Source: Dasyornis broadbenti
Taxonomy: Eukaryota; Chordata; Aves; Passeriformes; Dasyornithidae
Assembly (NCBI GenBank): GCA_013397935.1
Contig: VZRN01005010.1
Span: 2,215,523-2,279,522 of the forward strand
Reading direction: 5' to 3'
Length of the DNA stretch: 64,000 nt
Position numbers and translations under genes: made by a program. Below are positions 34,382 to 46,010 of the stretch, in pieces. The notes beneath the pieces are model-generated. The model was not told the origin of the DNA and ran no database searches. It worked only from the letters and a program-made list of their open reading frames with translations. How positions within the stretch are numbered: position 1 is the stretch's first letter; each line of letters begins with the position of its first letter.

Positions 34382-37300
34382 GGACATGCAACACTGTAGT
34401 AACAAGCAGTTCTGGATCTTACACACAGTATGAAACAAAACCTTAATAATAATAATTTCTACATCAAGTCCATCAATTCCATATGAGTTATGACAGACAT
34501 TTTTGATGCATATGAACAGTTGTAATTTAAAACCTTCAAGTCAACTCTCTGCTTTCCTAAATAGAACTCTTCTGTGGTTTGCTGCTCTTGTTTTTACAGG
34601 CTTATGAAGTACGTCTGTGTCCCCCTAGTGAATAGAGCTGGTGTGAACTCCCATAAGGTCTTATGACCTTTTGTTTTGACCGAGTAAAGGAGTAACAGCT
34701 ATAAAAACTGGTTTTCTTATGTGATCACCTATAGGTAGTGACCAAGTCACCTTTTAATCTTCTTTTAGCTAAAATAAACAGATCCATTTTCTTTAGTGCC
34801 TCAGTATAAAACCAACAATGCTGCTCTTGGTTGTTTTGAGGAACTTATAATAGAAATTTAATGGATAATAATATAATGAACAGTTATCGCCAGTCAGAAG
34901 GTCAGAAGAAAGGGATGGAAAGTTACCAGCAGAAAGAAAGGAAGTAGTGCCTAAGAAAAGCCTTATTTTTAAACATTTCATTTCTGAGCCTCTGATTTGG
35001 TTTCACAATTTTCTAAGGATGTTTTCATATTGTGATAAAGTTCTGTCTTTTATCTCCCATTATATTTCATTATTAATGAGATTTGGGCAAAGGAAGAAAC
35101 AGTGATATATAAAAAGGAAAAGGAAATTAATTCAGTGGGACTATTTGAAGGATGTTTGTTTCTTTTTCTTCACATATCTTGTATAACTTTCACAGCCATT
35201 CCTGAGACTGTGTATAATTTAACACACCTTTTTCTGTAATAAGAACACAGGTTTTTCCAAACCATATTAGAGTATCTAACAGATCTCATGCCAGAAAGCA
35301 CTCATGAGTAGTGACCAGTCTGAAATATTTTAAAAGAAAGTGGAAAAAAGTCCGATCTGGAGTAATGACTGTGGCATAAGACATCCTCAAGGGAAGAGAT
35401 GCAGCTGCACGCCAAATCAAGGCCCTGTAAATGCTTCTCAGGAAGAGCTGAATTCTGAATATGCTGTTTGAGGCATCTTGAAAGGAACATATTTCAGGAC
35501 AATTGCTGCAAACTGGCCCCACTCCGAGCAATGTATTTAAGACATCCAAAATAACTAATCAAAGTGGAACAACTTGACCTGTTCTTTGTAATTGTCTGAA
35601 TATTTGAAATGTGGACATGTTTCTTAGATATCCTCCTCATGCTTCTTAAACACACCTATAAAACGACATTTAGCAAAGTTGGCCATGATTTGTTTACATT
35701 TACTGTAAAGATCTTTCTGGGGTTTTCAGAGAACTCTGTCTTACGACGCTCTTCTTTAATGCAAGAAACTTCACAATTCCCAGCATTGTGAAAACAGAAG
35801 GAATTTGCTGGGTTATATCTAAATGAAAATGGAATCATTTCAATTCAAGGGAGTCAATTTTTTCCATCTATACCGTCACAGACAGTCATTAATTACAATT
35901 AAATGAAGGATGCCGTGGGTGACTTCACTGATTTGTCACAAATGCAGTTTTCAGGACAGGATATAATGATAGATTACTGTTTTAAATTGTGATTCCTGCA
36001 AAATGAGTTTTTGCAGGAAAATCAGAACAGAAAAACAAACACTAGGAGTCTGATTAAGTACCTTAATTTCCTAGTTGTATCCTTCAACAGGATGAAAGTT
36101 CTTATTATGTCCTCTTACACTCTTGCCTACTTAAATTGCTTTCAGTTTTTTATATTATAGCAAGAAATAATTTCAGTTTAGTTCAGGTTAGTGTTTGGTT
36201 TGTTTCTTAACTGATTTTTTAAATGCTGTTGGGACCTGTTAGGTATCTGTGAGACAACCCACACAAAAGGTGATTTAATTTTTATCCTTCTTCTAAACTT
36301 TAAAAAAATTATTTCAGTAAAACTGAGGTTTTGGGAGGATCAGAATACTGACAAAGAATACTACCTTACTGTTTCTGTTGAAAAACAGCCATGTAGGTGT
36401 GTCCTCTTTTGGTTAAACAAATACAGACTAGTCTGAGGTAAATACAGGGCCTTATTTTCTTAGACACTTACCTAAGACAATTGAAAATTTTCAGAAAACA
36501 GGTCATTACTTCTGGCAAACACATTGATGAAACTGAAATTTAAAAAAACATCTTTAGAAGGCGCTTATACTTCTACTACTACAATACACTTTGAACACTG
36601 CATGAATCTCCAGAGACCACTGCTATTAGCCTCAATTTACAGACAGTTAGGACAATATGACAGCATAAAGGCTTGGCATAATCTAGTAGAAGCTCATATT
36701 CTAGACAACTCCCTAAGTTTAGCTTCTTATTAGCTAAGTAATTTTTCCTTGACTGGTATTTTATTTTATTCTCTTTGACTTGTTCTTTAGAGATACGTAG
36801 CCTTTTCCTTTTCCTAAGATCTGAGATTTAATTTGGGATTTCTGAATTTGAGCTTAAGACATCAGACAAACTTTTGGAACTGAATTCATCATTTCCCAGC
36901 ATGAATTTTTAAGTACAGGGTGATTCTTACTCTTATAGAACCTTAAATGAAAGCATTTACTGCTCAGGGGTTTTTTTGGGGTGTAATATAATTTTAAACT
37001 CAGAAAGAGCAGTAAACCATGGGACTTCAGTCTGGTACTCATTTATTTCCTTCTAATGGTAATTCTAACAGTGGCAACAAGCTTTGCTCTTTCACCTGTA
37101 CGAGGAGCTGATGTTTGATACTGGATGCATCTGATTTTTTTCAGAGGAATATTTAATAAAAAGCCCTTACAGATATTCAAAAGGAATGAAGCTAAAATTT
37201 GGCCTAATTTTTTTTTTTTTTTTAATCTCCCTTACTATTAGCTAGAAAATTCTATGAAAACACATTTAAGCAAAGCTTATGTGATTCTTTTTTTTTATTA

Positions 37301-37517
37301 TTTCTATGTCATTCTACCTTTGGTAAGCCATTGTCTCAATGTGAAGCTGAACTGTGTTTCGTTTGCTTCTGGGACTGAAACAGAAGGGAGTACTTCTATG
37401 GTGTTTGTGATAAGACTCTGGAGCAGGCTGTGAAACGGTAAACCAAAGGAGAGTAGTTCAATGAATTGATTGGAAAATCAGACGGAGTATTTTTGGAAGG
37501 AAAATGATACATCTTCT

Positions 37518-37815
37518 TTAAGGGGCCATATCAGGTTGTGAACGCCAGTTAAACAGCAGGTACAGTAAGTCACACCCTTCCACCCAAGGTGTGATTGCAT
37601 TGGGCGCCTTCCAGAAGACATTGTGCCTGAGCAGGGAGCTCCTTTGAGCAGACCAAGTCTGCTCTGCTGGGCACTGTGCTCCAGGTGGGAGCAGCCCATA
37701 CGTCAGCACCAGCAGCTGCTGCAAGGGACTCTGCTGGAGCGCCCTGTGCCAGCCTGTGCTGGGCCCCACTGGGGTTAGGACGGGCAGAGCATTCCAACCC
37801 GCCAGGAAAAGCATA
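37518..37815. other. GC-rich patch of unknown nature
   Basis: A local rise in GC with CAGCAGCTGCTG-type words sits in AT-rich surroundings. Three overlapping minus-strand frames of 73-98 codons exist, which is expected where stop codons are rare. No known protein, LTR edge or CR1 landmark was recognised. It may be an old mobile element or a small regulatory region. Confidence 0.4.
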
Positions 37816-39000
37816 TGGTTCTGGTTTTTACAGAAAATGAAAAGCAGTGTGGCGTGGCACAGAGGAGGAGTTGTGCATTAAGGGGGTGCTCTGCATGGTG
37901 GGAAAATCCATCTGGGGTCAGTCTGATGTGATATTAGAAAGCAGAATTCTCAGCATCTGAAGAATGTAAGATTGACCTGTTATTTATATTCCTCTTTTTA
38001 TTCCTTCTTACTAAACCAGGTATTCTATTACACCATTTCTTTTGGGTCCATTCTGACTCCGATTCTGCAAGAATAATGCACTGTCTCTTTCTCTCTTTCT
38101 CCCACCACCTCTGCCCTCCCTCCCACCAATGTAGGACAACACTGAAGCTGATAACATCCTGCTCCTTCATTATTATGGGTTCTGAAAAGGTTTGTTAGGT
38201 GGTAATCAGCAGGAAAGAACTGCTAAGAGACCTTGAACCAGCCCAGAGCTTAGACTGAAAGGAATAGGTGCTGGAGAGTAGGAACAATAGCAGAAAGAAG
38301 CTGTGGTATGTGGAGGGAAGCCAGTGCTGAGTTTAGGGAATGGAACAGTAAGGGGGCTGCTCAGCTGAGAAACTGGAAGATTTGGTATGCATTCAGCATT
38401 AAATTTAATGCTTATTCTATGGAATGGTGTTGCAATCTAGTAAAAAAAAAAAAAAATCTGATTTTTGTCATTAACACAAAAAGGCTGTGCAGTTTCTGCT
38501 GACTGACAGTGCACGGTTTCAGGATTTCTCTGGGCTTAACCTTTTCCTGAGCAGGTAATACCTTGTAGAGCAGTGGTTGACTAAAGCCCAGCTAGTTGTG
38601 AGCTTAGTGTCTGAGAGCATGTGATAAAAGTCTGAAAAACACATGTAGACACAGTGTAACAAAAATAGCCTTGAACGTTAACTGTGGCTGCAGGGACGCC
38701 ACTCCCCGACTTTTTAATTTCAGTTGGGAACCTGTGAAAAGAAAGCGTGCAAAACCAGACTGTGTTAAGAACATATTTCAAAGAGCTATCTTTTCTAAAG
38801 GTTCACAGACATGAATACAGTGCTTCTGATGGTTACTGGATTGATCAAAGCCCTCTTTACGCCGGCTAAAATTTGTTGCTTTGTACCTCTTCTTAAGGCT
38901 CTTAGGGCATATAAGGAAAAGTGCCTTACAAAGCCTCTACTGGCTTTCTGCAAAAGGATAATTTGTAATAATAACATTGAAATAAGTCCTTCTTGAGCTC

Positions 39001-39165
39001 AGTTCATCCTACTTGAATCCCTTCTTGTCACTGTATCCTTCAATCTCCTTCATGAAAGTGTCTCTAGGACTCATTTATGTTATTTGCTTCAATGACCTTA
39101 CTTGACAACTTACTCCAAGTGTTTACTGCTCTTTGAACAAAGTAGTTCTGCCTGAATTCAGGTGC
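39001..39165 (-). mobile_element. Possible old LINE fragment (CR1 or L3-like)
   Basis: The order TTCAATCTCCTTCATGAAAG, TCTCTAGGACTCATTTATGT, TACTCCAAGTGTTTACTGCT and CTTTGAACAAAGTAGTTCTG recalls the reverse complement of the 3' region of old CR1-type elements. The pattern there is an irregular patch, then a local word like ACTCTTTGAA, then a GTTCTGCCTGAATT stretch. The match is by memory and diverged, with no defined ends. Confidence 0.35.
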
Positions 39166-41740
39166 AGTTAAGCGATAATAGTATTGCTGCACTGTTTTAT
39201 GAGGCAATAAGGTGGTTCAGCTGAGTAGTTTATCCCAACAAGGGAACCAGAATATTGCAAACTAAAACACTCACATAGCTCTTTGGCTGCAAAATATGTT
39301 TGTAACCAAACACTTTAAACAAGGAGCAGCTTATTCAAGGCTACATCACAATTTACAAGTACTTCTCTGTTGTACTTCTTAGGCAGACACCTCCCAAATA
39401 GCACGTGTCACTGAGCTTTTTTGATTCAGCAGAACTGCCCAATCTGCAGCACCGGTTGGACCAGTGGATCTGAATCCTCTTGAAACACTATGCTAGGTCA
39501 AAACCTCACTGAAGAGCTTAAAATTTGTCCTGCAGACTTATTACACCGAAGTAGGGGGCAAACGTCTCTGACAATTTGTGATATGGGAGGGATCCACATA
39601 TTGAGACTCCAGTTGTGAAGAAGGGGAGAGGAAGTTCCTTGCATGCTTTGTCATCCGTACTTATGTAAAAACCTACAAATAGCACAGGATAAAGGTGAAA
39701 GCAAAAACGAACTGCATCATCTCTATCAAAAATTTTTAAGTGATGTTTGATACTGATATCCCTTTCAGTATCTAAGGCACCAAAACCTGCCCAATTGTGA
39801 AAATACCGTGTTGCTGTATCAGAAGGGAAAACATATCGCCTTATGCTGTCAATAGGAAGCAGAAATCCTTTTCAGCTTTTGTTTCAGATCTCAAATAGCT
39901 TGTACATATTTTTAGTCCCAAACCATGGTAGGTACGGATGTCCTCTTTTTTGAAAATAAGAAACGACATATTTTGAATTTGAATGTAAAATGTGACTTTG
40001 TCTAATGAAAGGTGTAACTTCTAGACCACCATGCAAGAGACTTTAACAGGGTTGTTTTAAATTAAATTAGAACTGTGATTGTATCAAGATGTTTTCAAAC
40101 TTTAAATGGAAACTTTAATGCACTTAGTGAAATCTGAATTAATTTAGTTTTTATTTCACGTTTTAACTTCAGAAGTTTCAGTCCACCTTTGTCCTGCTAA
40201 AACAAACAGAGATTTCACTCTACATTCCTAGAAACTAATAACTATAATAACAATTCTTCATTTGGTTTTGTTCAGAAAGTAATTCTGATAAATCTAGTAA
40301 ACACGACTGAGTATTTTATTAAAGTGTCAGGAAATAAAAATCAATGAAAGAGATAACTCTGCTCACATGTCTACTCTCTGTCACTTTTATTTAAAACCCC
40401 AATTAATTTAATGATTATAATATTGATTGCTAACTTTTGAAATGTCATATTAGCCTTTTCAGTTCACATGGTGTATTTAATCAGAAAAAAATTTAACTTT
40501 TGCAAAAAGCAACAGAGAATAAATTAGAAGATGAATCATCAGTTGCAGAATTTGTGACATTTCATTATAAAATCTATACTTTGACTCAACTAAGCTGGTA
40601 ACAAGGTTTATTATAAATTCAAACTCTAACATGAAATTTTTAACTGACCCTGGGATAATAAGTTTTCATTCTGAAGCCATGTAAAATACTGGATTTTGGA
40701 AGACCTGCAGAGTTTATGCATTTGGACACCATGCTGTTCAGCCGTTTGAGCTGTTTGCTGAGCTTCACCTCTAAAGCTGCAGTGAGAATGGATGATGTAG
40801 ACTGAATAATTTCAATTAAAAATTAAGATCAGTAATCACAGCACATATTTACTTCTGTTGGAGAGCACATACACAGTAAAAGCTAAAGAATGAAGTGGAG
40901 TTAGAATTTTAAAAAGTGCAATAGCCTGTTATGACTTCATGTGCTTTGCTTGCACGAGGTAAGGTTAAATTTTTACTCATTAAGGATCCTGTAGGTTCTC
41001 TGCAGAGGTTTAAAGCTTGAGCAAACTGAGAAGAAAAGGTGGCAAGCAAGTTTCATCATGACTGCATGAGAGAAAGGGACACAGCCTTTTCATACACTGA
41101 AGTTAGAAACCTTTTAATTTTTTTAAATATTAACTTTGCCATGATTGTATCGTCTCAAAGAGCCTTAATGAGTCTTGTTTATCACACCATAATCATGAAC
41201 GATATTGAAATTTGAAAGAATACTGTACTCAGTTCAGACTGACATCAAGGGTAAACCATTAAAAATGTTTCCTAACTCCAGCCAGCAATTTTGCTAATCC
41301 AAATCTCAGAGGTTATTCTCAGATCCAATATTATTGCAACATATTGGCCTATTTGTCAAAGTGCATAAGTGGGTGAGTGATCAGGACTAATGAAATGAAC
41401 TACATGTCTCTTTGTAGACTGGGCTTTATTCTGCCATGTCTAGAGTAGTTACACAGATACATCTCCTAGTGCTAATTGAAACTTATATTGCCTATTTTAA
41501 AGAGAGGAAAAGACTGAAGACAGGCTAATGGTCAAAAAGACAGACTTAATCCAATTTAAATTTTATTACTATTATTGTTTTAGTAGTAACACAAACTACA
41601 CCAGATATTGCTCTAATCCAGTGAGAAAAAAAATAAAAAACTATGCACAAGGTCAATAGTGGCTGGATGAGTTTGGCTTTTCAATCATTTAATACAATTT
41701 CTATTTAAGGTCTTACATGAAGGTTAAGAAAGTGGTTGGG

Positions 41741-42420
41741 AGTAGTCAGCTTGGTTTCACAGAGAGAAATCCTGCCTGATCAACCTGATAGCCTTCTAGA
41801 TTGAGCTGACTGGCTTTGTGGAGGAGGGGTGAGCAGGGGATTCTCTTTACCTTGACTTTGGTAGTGCATTCGAGGCTATACCGCAGCATTCACATAGACA
41901 AACTGAAATGTTAGGTTAGCTGATAAATGATTAAACATCACTCTGAAAGAATCGGTAGAACAAAGTAAAGCTGGGGATCCGTAGGGTATCCAGTAGTGAC
42001 TAGCATAGTCACTATTGACATGTGTGATGGGACAAAATGCAGGAAGTATGTTGAGGATAAAAAATTGGAAGGAGTGGCCGACATACTAGGTTGTTGTGCT
42101 GCCTTTCAGAAAGATCTCTGCAGGCTGGAGCATTGGGCTGACAGGAATCACCTCAAGTTTAACAAAGACATGCAGAATGCTGTATCAGAGAAGGAGGAAT
42201 AACCAGTACATGCTGGGGTTTGGCCAGTTGGAAAGTAGCTTGACAGAGATGGACTTGCAGGTTCTTGTACAACAAATTGAACATGAGCCAGCAATACATC
42301 CATGTGGCAAAGACCGACAACACTCTGAGCTCTATCAGTAGGAAAAATACCAGCAGTTTGGAGGAGGTGATCCTTCAGTACCAGAGGGGCCACATAAGGA
42401 GAGCTGGGTCCAGTTCTAGA
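41741..42420 (+). mobile_element. CR1 LINE fragment, reverse transcriptase C-terminal region
   Basis: The left part follows the CR1 ORF2 consensus: CAGCTTGGTTTCACAGAGAG, CCTGATCAACCTGATAGCCT, TGACTGGCTTTGTGGAGGAG and ACCTTGACTTTGGTAGTGCA. After a diverged or deleted 120-bp patch the match resumes with AAATTGGAAGGAGTGGCCGA, GGAGCATTGGGCTGACAGGA and GAGGTGATCCTTCAGTACCA, up to a GCTGGGTCCAGTTCTAG stretch. The frame at 41996-42202 encodes LEGVADILGCCAAF and LCRLEHWADRN, words typical of the CR1 reverse transcriptase C-terminal end. It then shifts into a second frame (42096-42341), so the copy is dead. Confidence 0.85.
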
Positions 42421-43104
42421 TGTCTGCGATGAACTTGACTGGCTGACCATTGCATATTGAGGAGTCAGTGAACCACGTAACAGTTAATCTGAATCTGCCC
42501 AGGCCTTTGCTGTGCTGCATGTCCGGTGTTGTCTTCAGACCTGTTCATCTTTTCCCACCATCCAGGTAATTAGTGACTACGTTGAATAGTACTGCCTTCA
42601 GTGCCGTGCTGTGCTGCACAAACCCCATGGCTGCAGGACAAACTCACCCAGCTCATTGCAATGATGGATCTTCCAGGCAGCTCCTGCCTGGTACCAGCAA
42701 TTTTGCCACCTGTGTGTACTTGCCCTTATCTAAGAGAGTGGCAAGATGTTGCCATGTGAGCATCCTTTCAGTTTGACACTGAGAATGATGAATAGAATTA
42801 TTTTCTTAGAGGAAAAAAAACCCATAATAGCTTGAGTGACTAAGGGGGGAGAACTTCTATGGAAAGGGGTCTGCACAGAGTGTAGCACATGGATCAGGGG
42901 CCCGTTTGATGCTACACCACTTTAGGTTTCAGCATCTGAACGTACATAGGATTATCTGCTCTCCTGATAGTGTTAGCTATATATAAACACCTTTGAAAAG
43001 ATGTCTTAAAGAGTGTCAGTGCCTTTTTTTACTGGATTCATGAGAGAGACCATCTCCTTGTGCAAAACTCTAAGTGTAAGAAAGATATGAATATAGGGAA
43101 GTGA
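42421..43104. other. Sequence splitting a CR1 copy
   Basis: Unlike its two neighbours, this segment does not continue the plus-strand CR1. Around 42552-42610 the words CCACCATCCAGGTAATTAGT and ACGTTGAATAGTACTGCCTT resemble CR1 on the minus strand. A perfect 8-bp inverted repeat CCAGGCAG/CTGCCTGG with a 3-base loop lies at 42673-42691. The rest is not recognised and may be a nested insertion. Confidence 0.45.
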
Positions 43105-43503
43105 AACTTCTGAAGGGTTGCAAAGATGATAAAGGGCTTGAGACATCTGTCCTGCAAAGAGACTGAGACAGCTGAGACTTACCAACGTGTATGAATACAC
43201 TGTGGGAAGGAGTAAAGAGGAAACCAACCAAAAAAACTCTGTTTTGCTCAGTCACAGGATAAGAGACAATGGGCATGAAATGAAATGCAGGAATTTGCAT
43301 TTAAACATAAGGAGAATCTTAGTTTGAATGTGGTTGAGCATTGGAACAGATTGCCCAGAGGAAGTAGTGTCTCTGTCCTTGGAGGCGGACAGGACCTCAT
43401 TAAATACGATCCTGGGCAATCTGCTGTAGATGACCCTGATTTGAGAGAGTTGCAGTACTGATTCTCCAGAGATCCCTTCCAACCTCAGATTCTGTGAAGC
43501 AAA
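43105..43503 (+). mobile_element. CR1 LINE 3' region with 3' end
   Basis: The words TGCAAAGATGATAAAGGGCT and CTGTCCTGCAAAGAGACTGA match the end of CR1 ORF2. GAGCATTGGAACAGATTGCC and AGAGGAAGTAGTGTCTCTGT match the 3' region, and GATCCCTTCCAACCTCAGAT followed by TCTGTGA is the 3' terminus. It picks up the consensus within about 100 bp of where the fragment ending at 42420 stops, so both are probably one insertion. Internal small deletions are present. A 92-codon minus-strand frame (43252-43530) is antisense to it and not a gene. Confidence 0.85.
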
Positions 43504-45060
43504 GATTTTGAGGACATGTTCATTTTTCAAGTGCCTCTAAAGCACACAGTTCATCTGTATCTGTCTTTATAATGGTAAATATCTGTTTTATATATTGATG
43601 TGAGCACCTCCTTTTTATTTATAAGTCAACTATATTGATGCTTTCTACTTTGCACATTTTAATTTCACTGCTCCATTTTTTAGAGAAATGTCAGCAAGTA
43701 AGAAATACCTTTTAGCACTTGATCTGCAGCTCCATTAATATCAGGTTTATTTACTTACCTCTTTACACATGACAAATATTCAGTAAAGGTACATACTGTG
43801 CTACTAAGTGGTGAGAAATTTACAGTATTTACTTTTGTGTAATGACAATCTCCTTTATGAAGTGCTTACTAAAGCCTTTGTAACTTCTTTCTGATATTTT
43901 TTTCTTGTTTCTAAGAAGAAAGATTTTATCTGATATTAGAATTTTTGGGAAATCAGTACACTCAAAACAATACTCTTTCATTAAATGATGGACTTAAAAC
44001 AGTCATGGGGGCGTCAAAGATGTTATTCAAACACCTAAAAGGACAGCAAAATTGAAAATAAGAATTACAGATTTTTTTATGAAAAGTCTTGTAAAGTAAC
44101 AAATCCATATGGAAGCAATGACCATAAAACAAAAGAAGCCGTTATGGTGAAGGAACTTGAAATGGGATGCTAAAGCTGAGGAAATTCTGAGACAAATAGA
44201 AATTCCAGTTCAGAGAGGAGGGAGGCCTCTCTTTATGTGTGACATTTAGACCAAAGCTGACAAAAGCACTTCTGCTGTGTCACCGTTGCTTGGAACTCAG
44301 AATGGAAAGACACAGGAATGAACAGATGAGCAAACAGACTTATGAAAAGCCCTTGAAAAAACTTGGATTTTTAGTTTTTCTAAAAAGTTTGGTTACCATT
44401 TTTCTGAGTAATATGAATACTGTGAATAATTTCCAATGATCAAATATAGAATGCAGAAGAATTTGCAGTCCAGAAATAGCTTGATCATACCCAAGGTAAA
44501 TTTACAATAACATAACTGGTAAACTTTAACACAAGTTATTATTCAAATGCATTTCAGTCAGAAAATGTTTCTTAAGGCAAACCAAATTGATTCAAAAAGT
44601 ACTAAGATTAGCAGTTCACAGACAAGATAATATAATGCTACTTTCTCTATGATTGTTTCCATCATGACTGATTAGTGTCTATGCATTTGTTTGTTTATAT
44701 ACTTCACTTATCTAAGGTTAATGAAGGATCAATCCTACCTGTAAGCTATTTCATTAGTATTTTAATTCTACTACAAAACTAGCAAGCTCAGAAATAATTC
44801 TGAAGATGTACTTAATAGACATTTCCTTCCATTTCTTCATTTCTGCATTTTGTTGAAGAATTTCCACTCTCTCCTGTGTAGCTGTGAGTCACCGCTATCA
44901 CTTTTATGAATACAAAGGAACTGCTGAAAAAGTAGCCCCTGGGCAAAACAACCTTGCAAGTGCCTCACTGGACAATGCTTGGGAATTTTCTCCAATTAGG
45001 TAGCCCGCACAGACCTCCTGCAGACACTGCACTTGTATGCTTTGCACTTAAAGTTAACCT

Positions 45061-45090
45061 GTGTGGGTGTGGTGTGGTGGGTGTGGTGTG
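45061..45090 (+). repeat. G/T-rich minisatellite-like tract
   Basis: The order is GTGTGGGTGTGGTGTGGTGG then GTGTGGTGTG. It contains five close runs of two or three G, enough for a two-layer G-quadruplex; this is inferred from spacing. Confidence 0.85.
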
Positions 45091-45970
45091 TAACAGTGTG
45101 TCTAATAGTACTCAGTTAACAGTTTGAATTTCTTGACTTTTCTGAAGACAGAAAATGTAGTGTTAGGAACTGCTCAGAACCCTAAATCTGTTACAATTTA
45201 CCAAAATTGCTGGTTTATATATTTTAAATTTAATCTCGATGTAATAATATATACATCACACCGAAACAGTAATAGTTTGTCACTCAGGCTCAATACTTGA
45301 ATTCAGTACTTCTGATTCCTAGATAAGCAGAGCTGTGTTGTGATGAGGGATGGAATTTTTTTACTTCATGCTAAAATAGAACAACCCTATCAGCGTAGAA
45401 CAAGAGGCAGCTTTAATGTAGTAACCTAGCAATGACTCCCTATTTCACTTGAAAAGTGTCACGATATGCCCCAAGATATGCACAGCCCAGCCCCAGTATG
45501 CTGTTTGGACTCTGGGTTGACAAAACATTCTTACTTATCATGACATTGTATTTCTGTGGGTGTTTCCGTGTGTTTTCCTTTGAGGATGCTGCATTGTCCC
45601 AAAGGCTAATAGAACATGTGGTGGGCACGGGCCTCCAATTTTAAGTAAATTGAAAATTACTGGAGTGCCTAGCAGAGTGGGCACCTCCTTGAAATTAGTT
45701 TGTCATCTGTCTCCTCTCCTCATGATTCAATTCCCAACAAGTTGTCTTTCCCCAGTGCCATTCTTTGGCCTCTGTAATAAAGATTGTGCCATTTTATTGG
45801 GCTCAGGTGGATAGCCTCTTTTATTTTGTAACGTTCTTAAATATTTAAGATGTATTTTTAAATAATTTACGACTTCCCAGGATACCTTTATGTCCTATTG
45901 GTCTTTAGAAAGTGTAAAGGCTGTAGATCCCATCTTTAGTGGGCAGGTGTGTATGCAGTGTTGCAGAATT

Positions 45971-46010
45971 TCACTCTAGTTGTCTGGTTGTCACTCCAGT
46001 TGTCTGTTTC
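45971..46010 (+). repeat. Tandem duplication, two 20-bp units
   Basis: TCACTCTAGTTGTCTGGTTG is followed by TCACTCCAGTTGTCTGTTTC. The units differ at three positions. Confidence 0.88.

Larger units (their letters stand above)
24994..41740. other. Unique sequence, no gene seen
   Basis: This is the longest stretch here without a firmly recognised mobile element; a possible old LINE remnant lies at 39001-39165. It holds a 10-bp hairpin (25505-25527), a two-copy 117-bp tandem repeat (34148-34381) and a GC-rich patch at about 37518-37815. Homopolymers lie at 31676-31691, 37208-37222 and 38442-38456. Short frames on both strands show no family resemblance. Confidence 0.5.

Noticed and set aside
42673..42691. 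CCAGGCAG/CTGCCTGG inverted repeat as a tRNA or other RNA gene
   Set aside because: There are no tRNA A or B box motifs, no cloverleaf, and the stem is only 8 bp.
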